The notes under the pieces were generated by a model. It was given only the letters and a program-made list of their open reading frames with translations. It was not told the DNA's origin and did no database searches. Positions 28,364-36,896 of a DNA stretch of 64,000 nt are shown here, in pieces. The position numbers and the translations under genes were made by a program. Source of the stretch: Sulfitobacter sp043557345 (GTDB taxonomy: Bacteria; Pseudomonadota; Alphaproteobacteria; Rhodobacterales; Rhodobacteraceae); assembly GCF_043557345.1 (NCBI RefSeq), contig NZ_JBIFFV010000007.1, positions 159,491-223,490 of the forward strand, read 5' to 3'. Within the stretch, counting starts at the first letter, position 1. The number at the start of each line of letters is the position of its first letter.

Positions 28364-30376
28364 CTACGCCGCCAGCCCGCGCCCTTTGAGCAGCGCCTCG
28401 ACCCCCGGCAGACGTCCCCGGAATGCGGTGTACAGCTCCGCCGGATCACGGCTGCCGCCGGTCGAGAGGATGTGTTCCTCCAGCGCCTCGGCACGTTCCG
28501 CATCAAAAGCCCCGCCCGCTTCCTCGAAGGCGGCGAAGGCGTCGGCGTCCATCACCTCGGACCACATGTAGCTGTAGTAGGCGCTGGAATAGCCGTCGCC
28601 CGAGAAGACATGGGCGAATTGCGGGGTGGCGTGGCGCATGCGGATCGCCTGCGGCATGCCGATGCTGCGGAGCACCTCGGCCTGTTTCGCCATCGGATCG
28701 ACGGGCGGTTCGCCATCGTGGAACTCCAGATCGACAAGGGCGGAGGCGATGTATTCCACCGTCTGAAAGCCCATGTCGAAGGTCGCGGCCTTCAGCACCT
28801 TGTCGAGCATCTCCCGCGGCATCGCCGCGCCCGTCCGCGCATGGGTGGCGAATTTCTGCAGCACCTCGGGCTGGTCCAGCCAGTGCTCAAAAAGCTGGCT
28901 CGGCAGTTCCACGAAGTCGCGCGCCACCGAGGTGCCGCTGACGCTTTCATAGGTCACGTCCGAGAGCATCTGGTGCAGCGCATGGCCGAACTCGTGGAAC
29001 AGCGTGCGCGCATCGTCATAGGACAGCAGCGCCGGATCGCCCTTGGCGAAGTTGCAGACATTGATCACCACTGGCGCCTGCGCGCGCGGGAACTTCGCCT
29101 GGCTCCGCATTGCCGAGCACCATGCGCCCGAACGTTTCGAGCCGCGTGCGAAATAGTCGCCGATGAAGACCGCCACATGCTTGCCGCCCCGCGTCACCTC
29201 CCACGCCCGGCAGTCGGGGTGGTAGAGCGGCACGTCGAGCGGGGCGAACTCCAGCCCGAACAGCCGGTTGGCGCAGTCGAAGGCCGCGTCGATCATCCGG
29301 TCGAGCTGGAAATAGGGCTTCAGCGCCGCCTCATCGAGGTCATGCTCGGCGGCGCGCCGCTTCTCGGCGTAGTAGCGCCAGTCCCAGGGCTCCAGTGCAC
29401 CGTTCACACCATCCTCGCGCATCAGCGCGGTCAGCACCTCGGCATCGGCATCGGCCTGCGCCTTGGCCGGCTTCCAGACCGACATCAGCAAGTCGCACAC
29501 GGCGGCGGGCGTCTTGGCCATCTCGGTTTCGAGCTTGTAGGCGGCGAAATTGTCGTAGCCGAGCAGTTCGGCGCGTTCCTTGCGCAGGGCCAGCGTTTCC
29601 GCTGCGATCTCGCGGTTGTCGGTCTCACCACCGTTCGCGCCCCGCGCTTCCCATGCGCGAAAGGCCTTCTCGCGCAGGTCGCGGCGGTCGGAGAATTGCA
29701 GGAAGGGTACGATGAGCGAGCGCGAGAGCGTGATCACCGGGCCGTCGGCGCCCTTCTCCTCCCCCGCCGCGCGGGCGGATTCTACGACGAAATCCGGCAG
29801 GCCGGTCAGGTCGTCTTCGGAAAGTTCCATGAACCACGCGCGCTCGTCGGCCAGCAGGTTCTGGGTGAACTGCGTGCCCAGAAACGCCAGCCGTGCCTTG
29901 ATCTCCTTCATGCGCTCGGCGGCCTCGCCGGTCAGCGCGGCCCCGGAGCGGACGAAGCCACGATGCGTCAGCATCAGCACGCGGGCCTGTTCCTCGGTCA
30001 ACTCGAGCGTGTCGCGCGCCTCCCAGACGGCGGCGATGCGCGAAAACAGCGCTTCGTTGCCCGAGATCGCCGACTGGTGCGCGGCGAGCTTGGGCGAGAA
30101 GTCGCGCTGCAACGCCTCCCGCGCCGGGTTGCTGTCCGCGCCCGCGACGGTGAAGAACACGCTCAGCACCTTGTCGAGCGCCGCGCCGGAGGCTTCCAGC
30201 GCCTCAATGGTATTGGCGAAGCTCGGGGCCTCGGGGTTGTCGGCGATGGCGTCGATCTCGGCCCGGTGGGCGGCGAGCGCTTCGTCCAGCGCGGGCGCGA
30301 AATCCTCGTCGGAAATACGGTCAAAGGGGGCGATGCCGAAGGGGGTTTCCCATTCGGTCAGAAGCGGGTTTGTCAT
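28364..30376 (-). CDS. M3-family zinc oligopeptidase (Dcp/OpdA type)
   Basis: 670 residues, typical of thimet-like oligopeptidases. The zinc motif is HEFGH at 461-465 inside LFHEFGHALHQML, with the expected downstream glutamate in the ESVSGTSVARDFVELPSQ stretch. Opening TEWETPFGIAPFDRI is characteristic of bacterial dipeptidyl carboxypeptidase/oligopeptidase A. No signal peptide, so it degrades peptides in the cytoplasm. The start at 30376 excludes 16 codons of non-homologous sequence. Choice between Dcp and OpdA cannot be made by eye. Confidence 0.92.
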   Translation of the reverse strand: MTNPLLTEWETPFGIAPFDRISDEDFAPALDEALAAHRAEIDAIADNPEAPSFANTIEALEASGAALDKVLSVFFTVAGADSNPAREALQRDFSPKLAAHQSAISGNEALFSRIAAVWEARDTLELTEEQARVLMLTHRGFVRSGAALTGEAAERMKEIKARLAFLGTQFTQNLLADERAWFMELSEDDLTGLPDFVVESARAAGEEKGADGPVITLSRSLIVPFLQFSDRRDLREKAFRAWEARGANGGETDNREIAAETLALRKERAELLGYDNFAAYKLETEMAKTPAAVCDLLMSVWKPAKAQADADAEVLTALMREDGVNGALEPWDWRYYAEKRRAAEHDLDEAALKPYFQLDRMIDAAFDCANRLFGLEFAPLDVPLYHPDCRAWEVTRGGKHVAVFIGDYFARGSKRSGAWCSAMRSQAKFPRAQAPVVINVCNFAKGDPALLSYDDARTLFHEFGHALHQMLSDVTYESVSGTSVARDFVELPSQLFEHWLDQPEVLQKFATHARTGAAMPREMLDKVLKAATFDMGFQTVEYIASALVDLEFHDGEPPVDPMAKQAEVLRSIGMPQAIRMRHATPQFAHVFSGDGYSSAYYSYMWSEVMDADAFAAFEEAGGAFDAERAEALEEHILSTGGSRDPAELYTAFRGRLPGVEALLKGRGLAA

Positions 30377-30424
30377 GCAGGTCTCCTTTGCGCCCAAGAT
30401 GGGGCGCGCCGGGGGGACATGCAA

Positions 30425-31465
30425 TCACCCGCCGCAGGTTTCGCAGCCCTTACGCCGTTTCAGCCCGATCTTGCGGGTCTCGCCGTAAAGCCCGTCGTAG
30501 ATCATCATCTCGCCGCGCAGCACGCTGCCCGCGCCGGTAATGAGCTTCACCGCCTCCAGCGCCATCATCGTGCCGATTACACCGGGCAGCGGGCCGATGA
30601 CCCCGGCCTCGGCGCAGGAAGGCGCAAGTCCCGCCGCCGGCGCTTCGGGGAAGATACAGCGATAACAGGGCGCGCCGCGGGCGGGGTCGAAGACGCTGAG
30701 CTGCCCCTCCCATTGGCTGAGCGCGCCGGAAATTAGCGGCTTGCCCGCAACGACGCAGGCGGCATTGACGCGATAGCGGGTGTCGAAATTGTCGGTCCCG
30801 TCAAGCACGAGGTCATAGTCGGCCACGAGGTCTTCGGCGATCTCATCGGTCAGACGACGGTGGTAAGGGCGGACCGTGATATGGGGGTTCTGGGCCAGCA
30901 TCTCGGCTTCGGCCGAGAAGACCTTGGGCATGCCGATGGAAGCATCCTTGTGGATCACCTGCCGTTGCAGATTGGCGTTTTCGACTGCGTCATCGTCGAT
31001 CACCCCAATGGTGCCGACCCCCGCCGCAGCGAGGTACTGCAGCGCGGGCGCGCCGAGACCGCCCGCGCCGATCACCAGCACCTTGGCGTTCTTCAGCGCC
31101 TTCTGGCCAGCGCCGCCGACCTCGCGCAGCACGATGTGCCGGGCGTAGCGGTTCAACTCACTTTCAGAAAAACGGCCCGAATCGGGGGCTTCGGTCGGCG
31201 CGCCGCGCGTGGCGCGCGCGCGCAGGGTCGCCAGCCCCTGCCGGTAGAGCAGCACCAGCACCACAAAACCGCCCAAGAGCAGCCACGGCGCGGCGCTGCC
31301 GCCGGTGGCGAGCCGCAACGGATGGGTGGCCGGAAACAGCAGATGCAGCGCGACCAGCGCCAGATACATCAGCCCGATCAGCCCCGCGCGCAGCCCGCGC
31401 GGCAACCCAAGAAGGCCGCCGCCGAACCAAAGTGCCGCCGCGATAATCAAAACAGCCAACATCAC
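30425..31465 (-). CDS. MoeB/ThiF (HesA)-family adenylyltransferase with N-terminal membrane anchor
   Basis: 346 residues. The first 80 contain about three hydrophobic segments (2-18, 27-44, 58-74), followed by an E1-like domain from about 100. That domain has GAGGLG (133-138), the arginine finger in LQRQ (R168), DGTDN (222-226), a candidate catalytic C284 in SCAEAGV, and zinc cysteines C267/C270 and C341/C344. MoeB/ThiF enzymes adenylate the C-terminal glycines of MoaD/ThiS-like sulfur carriers. Standard MoeB is soluble and about 250 residues, so the anchor is notable. Its start overlaps the dut stop (ATGA). Confidence 0.88.
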   Translation of the reverse strand: MMLAVLIIAAALWFGGGLLGLPRGLRAGLIGLMYLALVALHLLFPATHPLRLATGGSAAPWLLLGGFVVLVLLYRQGLATLRARATRGAPTEAPDSGRFSESELNRYARHIVLREVGGAGQKALKNAKVLVIGAGGLGAPALQYLAAAGVGTIGVIDDDAVENANLQRQVIHKDASIGMPKVFSAEAEMLAQNPHITVRPYHRRLTDEIAEDLVADYDLVLDGTDNFDTRYRVNAACVVAGKPLISGALSQWEGQLSVFDPARGAPCYRCIFPEAPAAGLAPSCAEAGVIGPLPGVIGTMMALEAVKLITGAGSVLRGEMMIYDGLYGETRKIGLKRRKGCETCGG

Positions 31466-31914
31466 CGCGCCCCCGTGGAGCCGAACCCGCCCGCGCCGCG
31501 CTGGGTCTCATCAAGGCATTCGACCAGATCAAAGTCCGCCTGCACCACCGGGGCCACGACCATCTGTGCGATGCGCATGCCATGTTCGACGGTGAAAGCC
31601 TCCGCCCCCATATTGCACATGATCACCCCCACCACGCCGCGATAATCGCTGTCGATGGTGCCGGGGCTGTTGATCAGGGTGATCCCATGCTTCAGCGCCA
31701 GACCCGAGCGGGGGCGGATCTGCACCTCGAACCCCTGCGGGATCGCCATCTGCAACCCGGTGGAGATCAGCGCCCGCGCGCCGGGGGTCAGTGTAACAGC
31801 GCCGCCGAGCAGATTGGCCCGCAGGTCCGCCCCCGCCGCCCCGGCGCTTTCATAGGCGGGCAGCGGCAGGCTGCGGTCCGCGCCCTCGGCCCAGCAGAGT
31901 TTGATCTTGGTCAT
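31462..31914 (-). CDS. dut: dUTP diphosphatase
   Basis: 150 residues, trimeric dUTPase. The five family motifs are visible: AGADLRAN, PRSGLALKHGI, the uracil-binding loop around SPGTIDSDYRGVVGVIM, RIAQMVVAP, and the C-terminal GAGGFGSTG arm. It hydrolyses dUTP to dUMP, keeping uracil out of DNA and feeding thymidylate synthesis. It lies nine bases after coaBC, the same linkage seen as coaBC-dut in E. coli, and overlaps the MoeB-like gene. Confidence 0.97.
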   Translation of the reverse strand: MTKIKLCWAEGADRSLPLPAYESAGAAGADLRANLLGGAVTLTPGARALISTGLQMAIPQGFEVQIRPRSGLALKHGITLINSPGTIDSDYRGVVGVIMCNMGAEAFTVEHGMRIAQMVVAPVVQADFDLVECLDETQRGAGGFGSTGAR

Positions 31915-31923
31915 TGTGCCCCC

Positions 31924-33117
31924 TCAGGCAAGTGCTGCGGCGATACGTTCGGCCAGACGGGCGGCCACGGCATCTTTGCCCATGCGCGGCCAATCCTCGG
32001 CCCCGGCATCGGTGATCAGCGTCACGGCGTTCTCGCGCCCGCCCATGATGCCTGTGGCAGGCGAGACGTCATTGGCGACGATCCAGTCACAGCCCTTGCG
32101 CGCGCGTTTCGCCTTGGCATGGGCCAGCACGTCGTCAGTCTCGGCGGCGAAGCCCACAACGAGCGGCGGGCGGCCTTCACAACGCTGGCTGATGGTTTTC
32201 AAAATGTCGGGATTCTCTGCGAAAGACAGGCTCGGCAGCTCATCCTTGGATTTCTTCAGCTTACGGTCCCCTGCCCCCTGCACATGCCAATCGGCCACTG
32301 CGGCCGCAAAGACGGCGGCATCGGCGGGCAATGCGGCCTCTACCGCTTGCATCATCTCTTGCGCGGTCTGCACGGGCACCACTTCGACGCCCTCGGGCGG
32401 GGCGACCTCCGCCGGGCCGGTGACAAAGACCACTTCGGCGCCCAGAGCCGTGAGCGCCCGCGCGATGGCTGTGCCCTGCGCCCCGGAAGAGCGGTTGGCG
32501 ATATAGCGCACCGGGTCGATCGGCTCATGGGTGGGGCCGGAGGTGACGAGGATGCGCTTGCCCGCCAGCGGCCCCTGCCCCAGCCGCGCCTCTACCGCCG
32601 CGACAATCTCAAGCGGTTCGGCCATCCGCCCCGGCCCGTATTCGCCGCAGGCCATGTCACCGTCATTCGGCCCGACCATGGCGATGCCATCGCCGCGTAG
32701 GGTGGCGATGTTGCGCTGCGTCGCGGGGTGCTGCCACATCCGCACGTTCATCGCAGGCGCCAGCAGCACCGGCGTATCGGTGGCCAAAAGCAAGGTCGAT
32801 GCCAGATCATTCGCCGCCCCCTGCGCCATCTTGGCCATCAGGTCTGCCGTAGCGGGGGCGACCACCAACAGGTCCGCCGCGCGGCTGAGCTGGATATGTC
32901 CCATCTCGGCCTCATCTCCAAGGTCGAAAAGATCGCGAAAGACCTTCACCCCGGTCAGGGCCGAGACGGAAAGCGGGGTGACAAACTCTTCGCCCGCGCG
33001 GGTCAGAACCGGAGTTACCTTGGCGCCACGCTCGCGCAGACGCCGGATCAGATCGAGGGATTTATAGGCGGCAATGCCGCCGCCGATGATCAGCAGAATA
33101 TGTTTGCCCGACAGCAT
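31924..33117 (-). CDS. coaBC: Bifunctional phosphopantothenoylcysteine decarboxylase/phosphopantothenate-cysteine ligase
   Basis: 397 residues. The N-terminal flavoprotein (CoaC) half opens ILLIIGGGIAAYKSLDLIRR and contains ATADLMAKMAQGAANDL and PAMNVRMWQHPA; the C-terminal CoaB half begins near ILVTSGPTHEPIDPVRYIAN with SSGAQG. Together they convert phosphopantothenate and cysteine to phosphopantetheine for coenzyme A. The start at 33117 gives the conserved MLSGKHILL. It lies upstream of dut and may be cotranscribed with rpoH upstream (81-base gap). Confidence 0.96.
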   Translation of the reverse strand: MLSGKHILLIIGGGIAAYKSLDLIRRLRERGAKVTPVLTRAGEEFVTPLSVSALTGVKVFRDLFDLGDEAEMGHIQLSRAADLLVVAPATADLMAKMAQGAANDLASTLLLATDTPVLLAPAMNVRMWQHPATQRNIATLRGDGIAMVGPNDGDMACGEYGPGRMAEPLEIVAAVEARLGQGPLAGKRILVTSGPTHEPIDPVRYIANRSSGAQGTAIARALTALGAEVVFVTGPAEVAPPEGVEVVPVQTAQEMMQAVEAALPADAAVFAAAVADWHVQGAGDRKLKKSKDELPSLSFAENPDILKTISQRCEGRPPLVVGFAAETDDVLAHAKAKRARKGCDWIVANDVSPATGIMGGRENAVTLITDAGAEDWPRMGKDAVAARLAERIAAALA

Positions 33118-33198
33118 AAAGGCCCCCCGTTTGCGTTGGGGAGACCTTAATCCGGGGCGGGAAAATCTGCCAGCCCCGGCGGGCATCGCAATGCGGCG

Positions 33199-34077
33199 TC
33201 AGGCCAGAAAGGCAAAGACCTCACGCGATTGCATCTCAAGCGATTTGCGCATCTTGCCAAAGGCCGCGGCCTCAAGCTGGCGCACCCGCTCTTTGCTGAG
33301 GCTGAGCTCGTCGCCAAGGCTTTCCAAGGTACGCGCCGGATCCCGCAGTTTGCGTTCGCGCACGATGAATTGCTCGCGCTCGGACAGGCCCTGCATCGCC
33401 GTCAGCAACCAGTTGCGCAACTGTGCCGTGTCATGCGCTTCCTCGACACGTTCGGCGGCCTGCGTGCTTTCATCGGCCAGCGCTTCGATCCACTCGCGGC
33501 CCTCATCCTCGGCGCTTTGGGTGGCGTTCAGCGAGTAATCCGACCCCGACAGGCGGCCTTCCATCATCTCGACATCATGCAGCGGCACGCCGATCTCGGT
33601 CGAGATCATCTGGCGCAGCTGGTGCTTGTCCAGCGTCTCGCCCATAGCGGTGGCCTCGCGCTCCAAACGGGCTTGCACGCGGCGCATGTTGAAAAACAGC
33701 GATTTCTGCGAGGAGGTCGACCCCGTCCGCACCATCGACCAGTTGCGCATCACATGATCCTGAATGCTCGCCTTGATCCACCAGACCGCATAGGTCGAGA
33801 AGCGCACACCGCGGTCGGGGTCAAATTTGTCGGCGGCTTTCATCAGGCCGAGACCGGCCTCTTGGATTAGATCGTTCATCGGCGCGCCGTAGCGCTTGAA
33901 CTTGCCGGCCATCGAGATCGCCAGACGCATGTAGGCGGTGATCAGACGGTGCAGCGCAGCCTCGTCGCGGTGATCGCGCCACGCATAGGCCAACTCCAAC
34001 TCCGTCTCGGCATCGAGCAATTCGGCCTTCATTGCGGTGCGGGTGAGTGAAAATTCGCGAGCGGTCTGCAATGACAT
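33199..34077 (-). CDS. rpoH: RpoH-family sigma factor, RpoH-II-like
   Basis: 292 residues. Region 2 includes LITAYMRLAISMAGKFKRYG and the RpoH-type DLIQEAGLGLMKAADKFDPDRGVRFSTYAVWWIKASIQDHVM stretch (seen in segments about 46-112). Region 4 ends with a helix-turn-helix in LGDELSLSKERVRQLEAAAFGKMR. Many Rhodobacteraceae have two RpoH paralogs; this N-terminus and the QSREVFAFLA end resemble RpoH-II, which acts in photooxidative stress. The second paralog is not in the window. The start at 34077 has GGGGGA upstream; the codons further upstream overlap the divergent cobP leader. Confidence 0.9.
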   Translation of the reverse strand: MSLQTAREFSLTRTAMKAELLDAETELELAYAWRDHRDEAALHRLITAYMRLAISMAGKFKRYGAPMNDLIQEAGLGLMKAADKFDPDRGVRFSTYAVWWIKASIQDHVMRNWSMVRTGSTSSQKSLFFNMRRVQARLEREATAMGETLDKHQLRQMISTEIGVPLHDVEMMEGRLSGSDYSLNATQSAEDEGREWIEALADESTQAAERVEEAHDTAQLRNWLLTAMQGLSEREQFIVRERKLRDPARTLESLGDELSLSKERVRQLEAAAFGKMRKSLEMQSREVFAFLA

Positions 34078-34175
34078 TTGGTATCCCCCTTGAGAAATGC
34101 GTGGCGCACCTTGTGATGGGCCGTTGGTGGAGATACGCAGAGACATGCCATTTGGTTCAAATATTTGGTGAGAAG

Positions 34176-34697
34176 ATGTTGCCTAGAACTACCTTTGCCC
34201 TAGGCGGGGCGGCCTCGGGCAAATCGGAATGGGCAGAGGCCCTCGTGAATTCCAGCGGCATGTCAAAGACTTACCTCGCCACCGGGCGCATCTGGGATGA
34301 CGAAGTTCAAGAACGCGTGAACAAACATCAAGCAAGGCGCGATGCGGGGTGGCGCACCGTGGAATCTCCGCTCGATCTGACCGAACCGCTGGCGAAATTG
34401 CCCGCCGGCGAAATCGTGCTGATCGACTGCGCGACCATGTGGCTCAGCAATCACCTGATGGAGGGGAGCGATCTGGAAGCCGCTCAGGCGCAGCTTTTGC
34501 AGGCCCTGCGGGGCTGTGCGGCACATTGGGTCGTGGTCTCGAACGAGGTCGGCCAAGGGATCGTGCCCGACAACGCCATGGCGCGCCAGTTCCGCGAGGC
34601 GCAGGGGCGGCTCAACATCGCCTTGGCCGCCGAGGCTGAGACGGTGGTGCAGGTCGTCGTCGGGCTGCCACAACTGCTGAAAGGGGAAATGCCGTGA
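34176..34697 (+). CDS. cobP: Bifunctional adenosylcobinamide kinase/adenosylcobinamide-phosphate guanylyltransferase
   Basis: 173 residues, the CobP/CobU length. The P-loop is GGAASGKSEWAE (about 10-21), followed by TYLATGRIWDDE with the RhH-like guanylyltransferase segment around VNKHQARRDAGW, and DCATMWLSNHL. It acts in late cobalamin assembly or salvage. The start at 34176 follows GGTGAG; earlier in-frame codons lie in the rpoH promoter region. Its stop overlaps the GTG start of a phosphatase, which supports cotranscription. Confidence 0.92.
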   Translation: MLPRTTFALGGAASGKSEWAEALVNSSGMSKTYLATGRIWDDEVQERVNKHQARRDAGWRTVESPLDLTEPLAKLPAGEIVLIDCATMWLSNHLMEGSDLEAAQAQLLQALRGCAAHWVVVSNEVGQGIVPDNAMARQFREAQGRLNIALAAEAETVVQVVVGLPQLLKGEMP

Positions 34698-35275
34698 CCA
34701 CTTGGCACTGGGTGCGCCACGGCCCGACCCATGAGAAGAACTTCGTTGGCTGGCGCGATGTCCCGGCGGATCTTTCCGATGCGCCCCGACTGGCACGGTT
34801 GAACCTACACCTGCCGGATGAGGCGCTGTTGGTCTCTTCGGACCTGATCCGCGCCGTGCATACGGCGGATGCGCTGGCCCTGCCTTCGCGCCGCCGCCTA
34901 CCCCACGAGCTTGGGCTGCGCGAGCTGCATTTCGGCGCTTGGGACGGGCTGCATTTTTCAGAAGTCGCCGCACGCGACCCGGACCTCAGCCGCGCCTATT
35001 GGGAAACCCCCGGCGATGTCATGGCCCCCGAGGGCGAAAGCTGGAACCAGACCAAGGCGCGCGTCGACCGGGTGGTGGCGCGGATCAACGCCGCCCACCC
35101 CACTGCCCATGTGATCGCCGTGGCCCATTTCGGCGTAATCCTCACGCAGGTGCAGCAGGCCCAAGGCGGCGGGGCGCTGGAGGCGATGGCCCATAAGATC
35201 GACAACCTCTCGGTCACGCATCTGTCCCACGCCAACGGCCAATGGCGGGTCGAAGGGATCAATCACACGCCCTGA
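34694..35275 (+). CDS. Histidine-phosphatase-family protein, possible alpha-ribazole phosphatase
   Basis: 193 residues with the phosphoglycerate-mutase-like signature VRHGPTHEKNFVGWRD (catalytic His8), a second catalytic region RELHFGAWDG and the C-terminal VAHFGVI with the other active-site histidine. Position directly after cobP with a four-base GTGA overlap makes alpha-ribazole-phosphate phosphatase (CobC), a cobalamin step, the best guess. It uses a GTG start. The stop codon lies within the first unit of a 15-base tandem repeat. Confidence 0.75.
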   Translation: MTTWHWVRHGPTHEKNFVGWRDVPADLSDAPRLARLNLHLPDEALLVSSDLIRAVHTADALALPSRRRLPHELGLRELHFGAWDGLHFSEVAARDPDLSRAYWETPGDVMAPEGESWNQTKARVDRVVARINAAHPTAHVIAVAHFGVILTQVQQAQGGGALEAMAHKIDNLSVTHLSHANGQWRVEGINHTP

Positions 35276-35315
35276 CCCCACAGTGCCCTGACCCACAGTG
35301 CCCTGACCCACAGTG
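35270..35315. repeat. Three tandem copies of a 15-base unit
   Basis: CCCTGACCCACAGTG is repeated at 35286-35300 and 35301-35315, preceded by a 16-base copy with one extra C at 35270-35285. The first copy contains the TGA stop of the phosphatase gene, and every copy carries a TGA. Copy number may vary between strains. Confidence 0.9.
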
Positions 35316-35378
35316 CCGTTAACCATTCCTAAACCCGTCTTGCCTACCGATTAACCATAGCAAGACGGAGCAGGGGTG

Positions 35379-36896
35379 ATGGTATCGCGGGCCTATACGG
35401 TCGCATTTCAAGGGGTCGAGGCGCGCATCGTCGAGGTGCAATGCGCCGTCACCGCCGGGCTGCCGGGCTTTTCCATCGTCGGGCTGGCGGACAAGGCCGT
35501 ATCGGAAGCCCGCGATCGGGTGCGCGCGGCGCTCAGCGCCTTGGCCATCGCGCTGCCCTCCAAACGTATCACTGTCAATCTCTCCCCCGCCGACCTGCCC
35601 AAGGAAGGCAGCCATTTCGACCTGCCCATCGCGCTGGCGCTGCTCTCGGCCCTCGATATCCTGCCGGATGACATCACCCAGTATGTGGTGGCCTTGGGGG
35701 AGCTTTCGCTCGACGGGACTCTGATGCCCGTTGTCGGCGCCCTGCCCGCCGCCATGGCCGCCGCCGCCGAGGACCGCAGCCTGCTTTGCCCCGCAGGGTC
35801 GGGGGCGGAGGCCGCATGGGTGGGCAAGACACAGGTCATCGCCGCCGCCAATCTGGGCGACGTGGTGCGCCACTACACCGGGCAGGTGCCGATCGCCCCC
35901 GCCGAGCCGGGCGAAGTGCCCCTCGCATTGGCGGGCCGCGACCTGCGCGAGGTTAAGGGCCAAGAACGCGCCAAACGCGCGTTGGAGATCGCCGCCGCCG
36001 GGCGGCACCACCTGATGCTGGTCGGCACGCCGGGGTCGGGCAAATCCATGCTGGCCGCGCGGCTGCCCGGCATCCTTCCCCCGCTCACGGCATCCGAGGC
36101 GCTTGAGACCTCGATGATCCACTCCCTCGCCGGGCTGCTGGATGAGGGCGGCATTTCCCGCAGCCGCCCCTTTCGCGAGCCGCATCACACGGCCTCTATG
36201 GCCGCGATCATCGGAGGCGGTCGGCAAGCGCGACCGGGGGAGGCATCTCTGGCCCATAACGGTGTGCTGTTCATGGACGAGTTCCCCGAGTTCAACCGCA
36301 CGGTCCTCGAAACCCTGCGCCAACCGATCGAGACTGGCGAGGTCATGATCGCGCGGGCCAATGCCCATGTGAAATATCCCTGCCGCTTCATGCTCGTCGC
36401 GGCGGCGAACCCCTGCAAATGCGGCTACCTGCCTGACCCGGCCCGCGCCTGCGCCCGTGTTCCGGCCTGCGGCGAAGACTACCTCGGGCGCATCTCCGGC
36501 CCCTTGATGGACCGGTTCGACCTGCGCGTCGACGTGCCGCCCGTGAGCTACAGCGATCTTGACCTGCCCGCTACTGGCGAGACCTCGGCCGAGGTCGCGG
36601 CAAGGGTCGCTGCCGCGCGGGCGTTGCAATCCACCCGCTACACGCCGCATGACGGGATTTCAGTCAATGCCGATGCGCCGGGCGACTTGCTCGAAACCGT
36701 TGTCAGCCCAGATGCCGAAGCGCGGGCGCTGCTTCTGCGCGCGGCGGAACGGTTTTCCCTGTCGGCTCGCGGGTATCACCGGGTCATGCGTGTCGCGCGC
36801 ACCATCGCCGATCTTGCAGGAGAACCCGAGGTCCGCCGCCCCCATATGGCCGAGGCGATCAGCTTTCGCCTGCCCGATCCGGCGGCAGGGCATTGA
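35379..36896 (+). CDS. comM: YifB/ComM-family Mg chelatase-like AAA ATPase
   Basis: 505 residues. An N-terminal Lon-protease-like domain (about 1-170, opening SRAYTVAFQGVEARIVEVQ with GLPGFSIVGL) is followed by an AAA+ domain with Walker A GTPGSGKS at about 216-223 and Walker B LFMDEFPEF, and a C-terminal domain with a zinc-type CKCGY...CARVPAC cluster. ComM is a hexameric helicase promoting branch migration during natural transformation. The ATG at 35379 is preferred to the GTG one codon earlier. The 3' end overlaps the convergent esterase by 38 bases. Confidence 0.93.
   Translation: MVSRAYTVAFQGVEARIVEVQCAVTAGLPGFSIVGLADKAVSEARDRVRAALSALAIALPSKRITVNLSPADLPKEGSHFDLPIALALLSALDILPDDITQYVVALGELSLDGTLMPVVGALPAAMAAAAEDRSLLCPAGSGAEAAWVGKTQVIAAANLGDVVRHYTGQVPIAPAEPGEVPLALAGRDLREVKGQERAKRALEIAAAGRHHLMLVGTPGSGKSMLAARLPGILPPLTASEALETSMIHSLAGLLDEGGISRSRPFREPHHTASMAAIIGGGRQARPGEASLAHNGVLFMDEFPEFNRTVLETLRQPIETGEVMIARANAHVKYPCRFMLVAAANPCKCGYLPDPARACARVPACGEDYLGRISGPLMDRFDLRVDVPPVSYSDLDLPATGETSAEVAARVAAARALQSTRYTPHDGISVNADAPGDLLETVVSPDAEARALLLRAAERFSLSARGYHRVMRVARTIADLAGEPEVRRPHMAEAISFRLPDPAAGH

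Noticed and set aside
34078..34175. Sigma-E or sigma-32 type promoter between the rpoH-like gene and cobP
   Set aside because: I looked for the alphaproteobacterial TGATCC-type and heat-shock boxes and found no convincing match.
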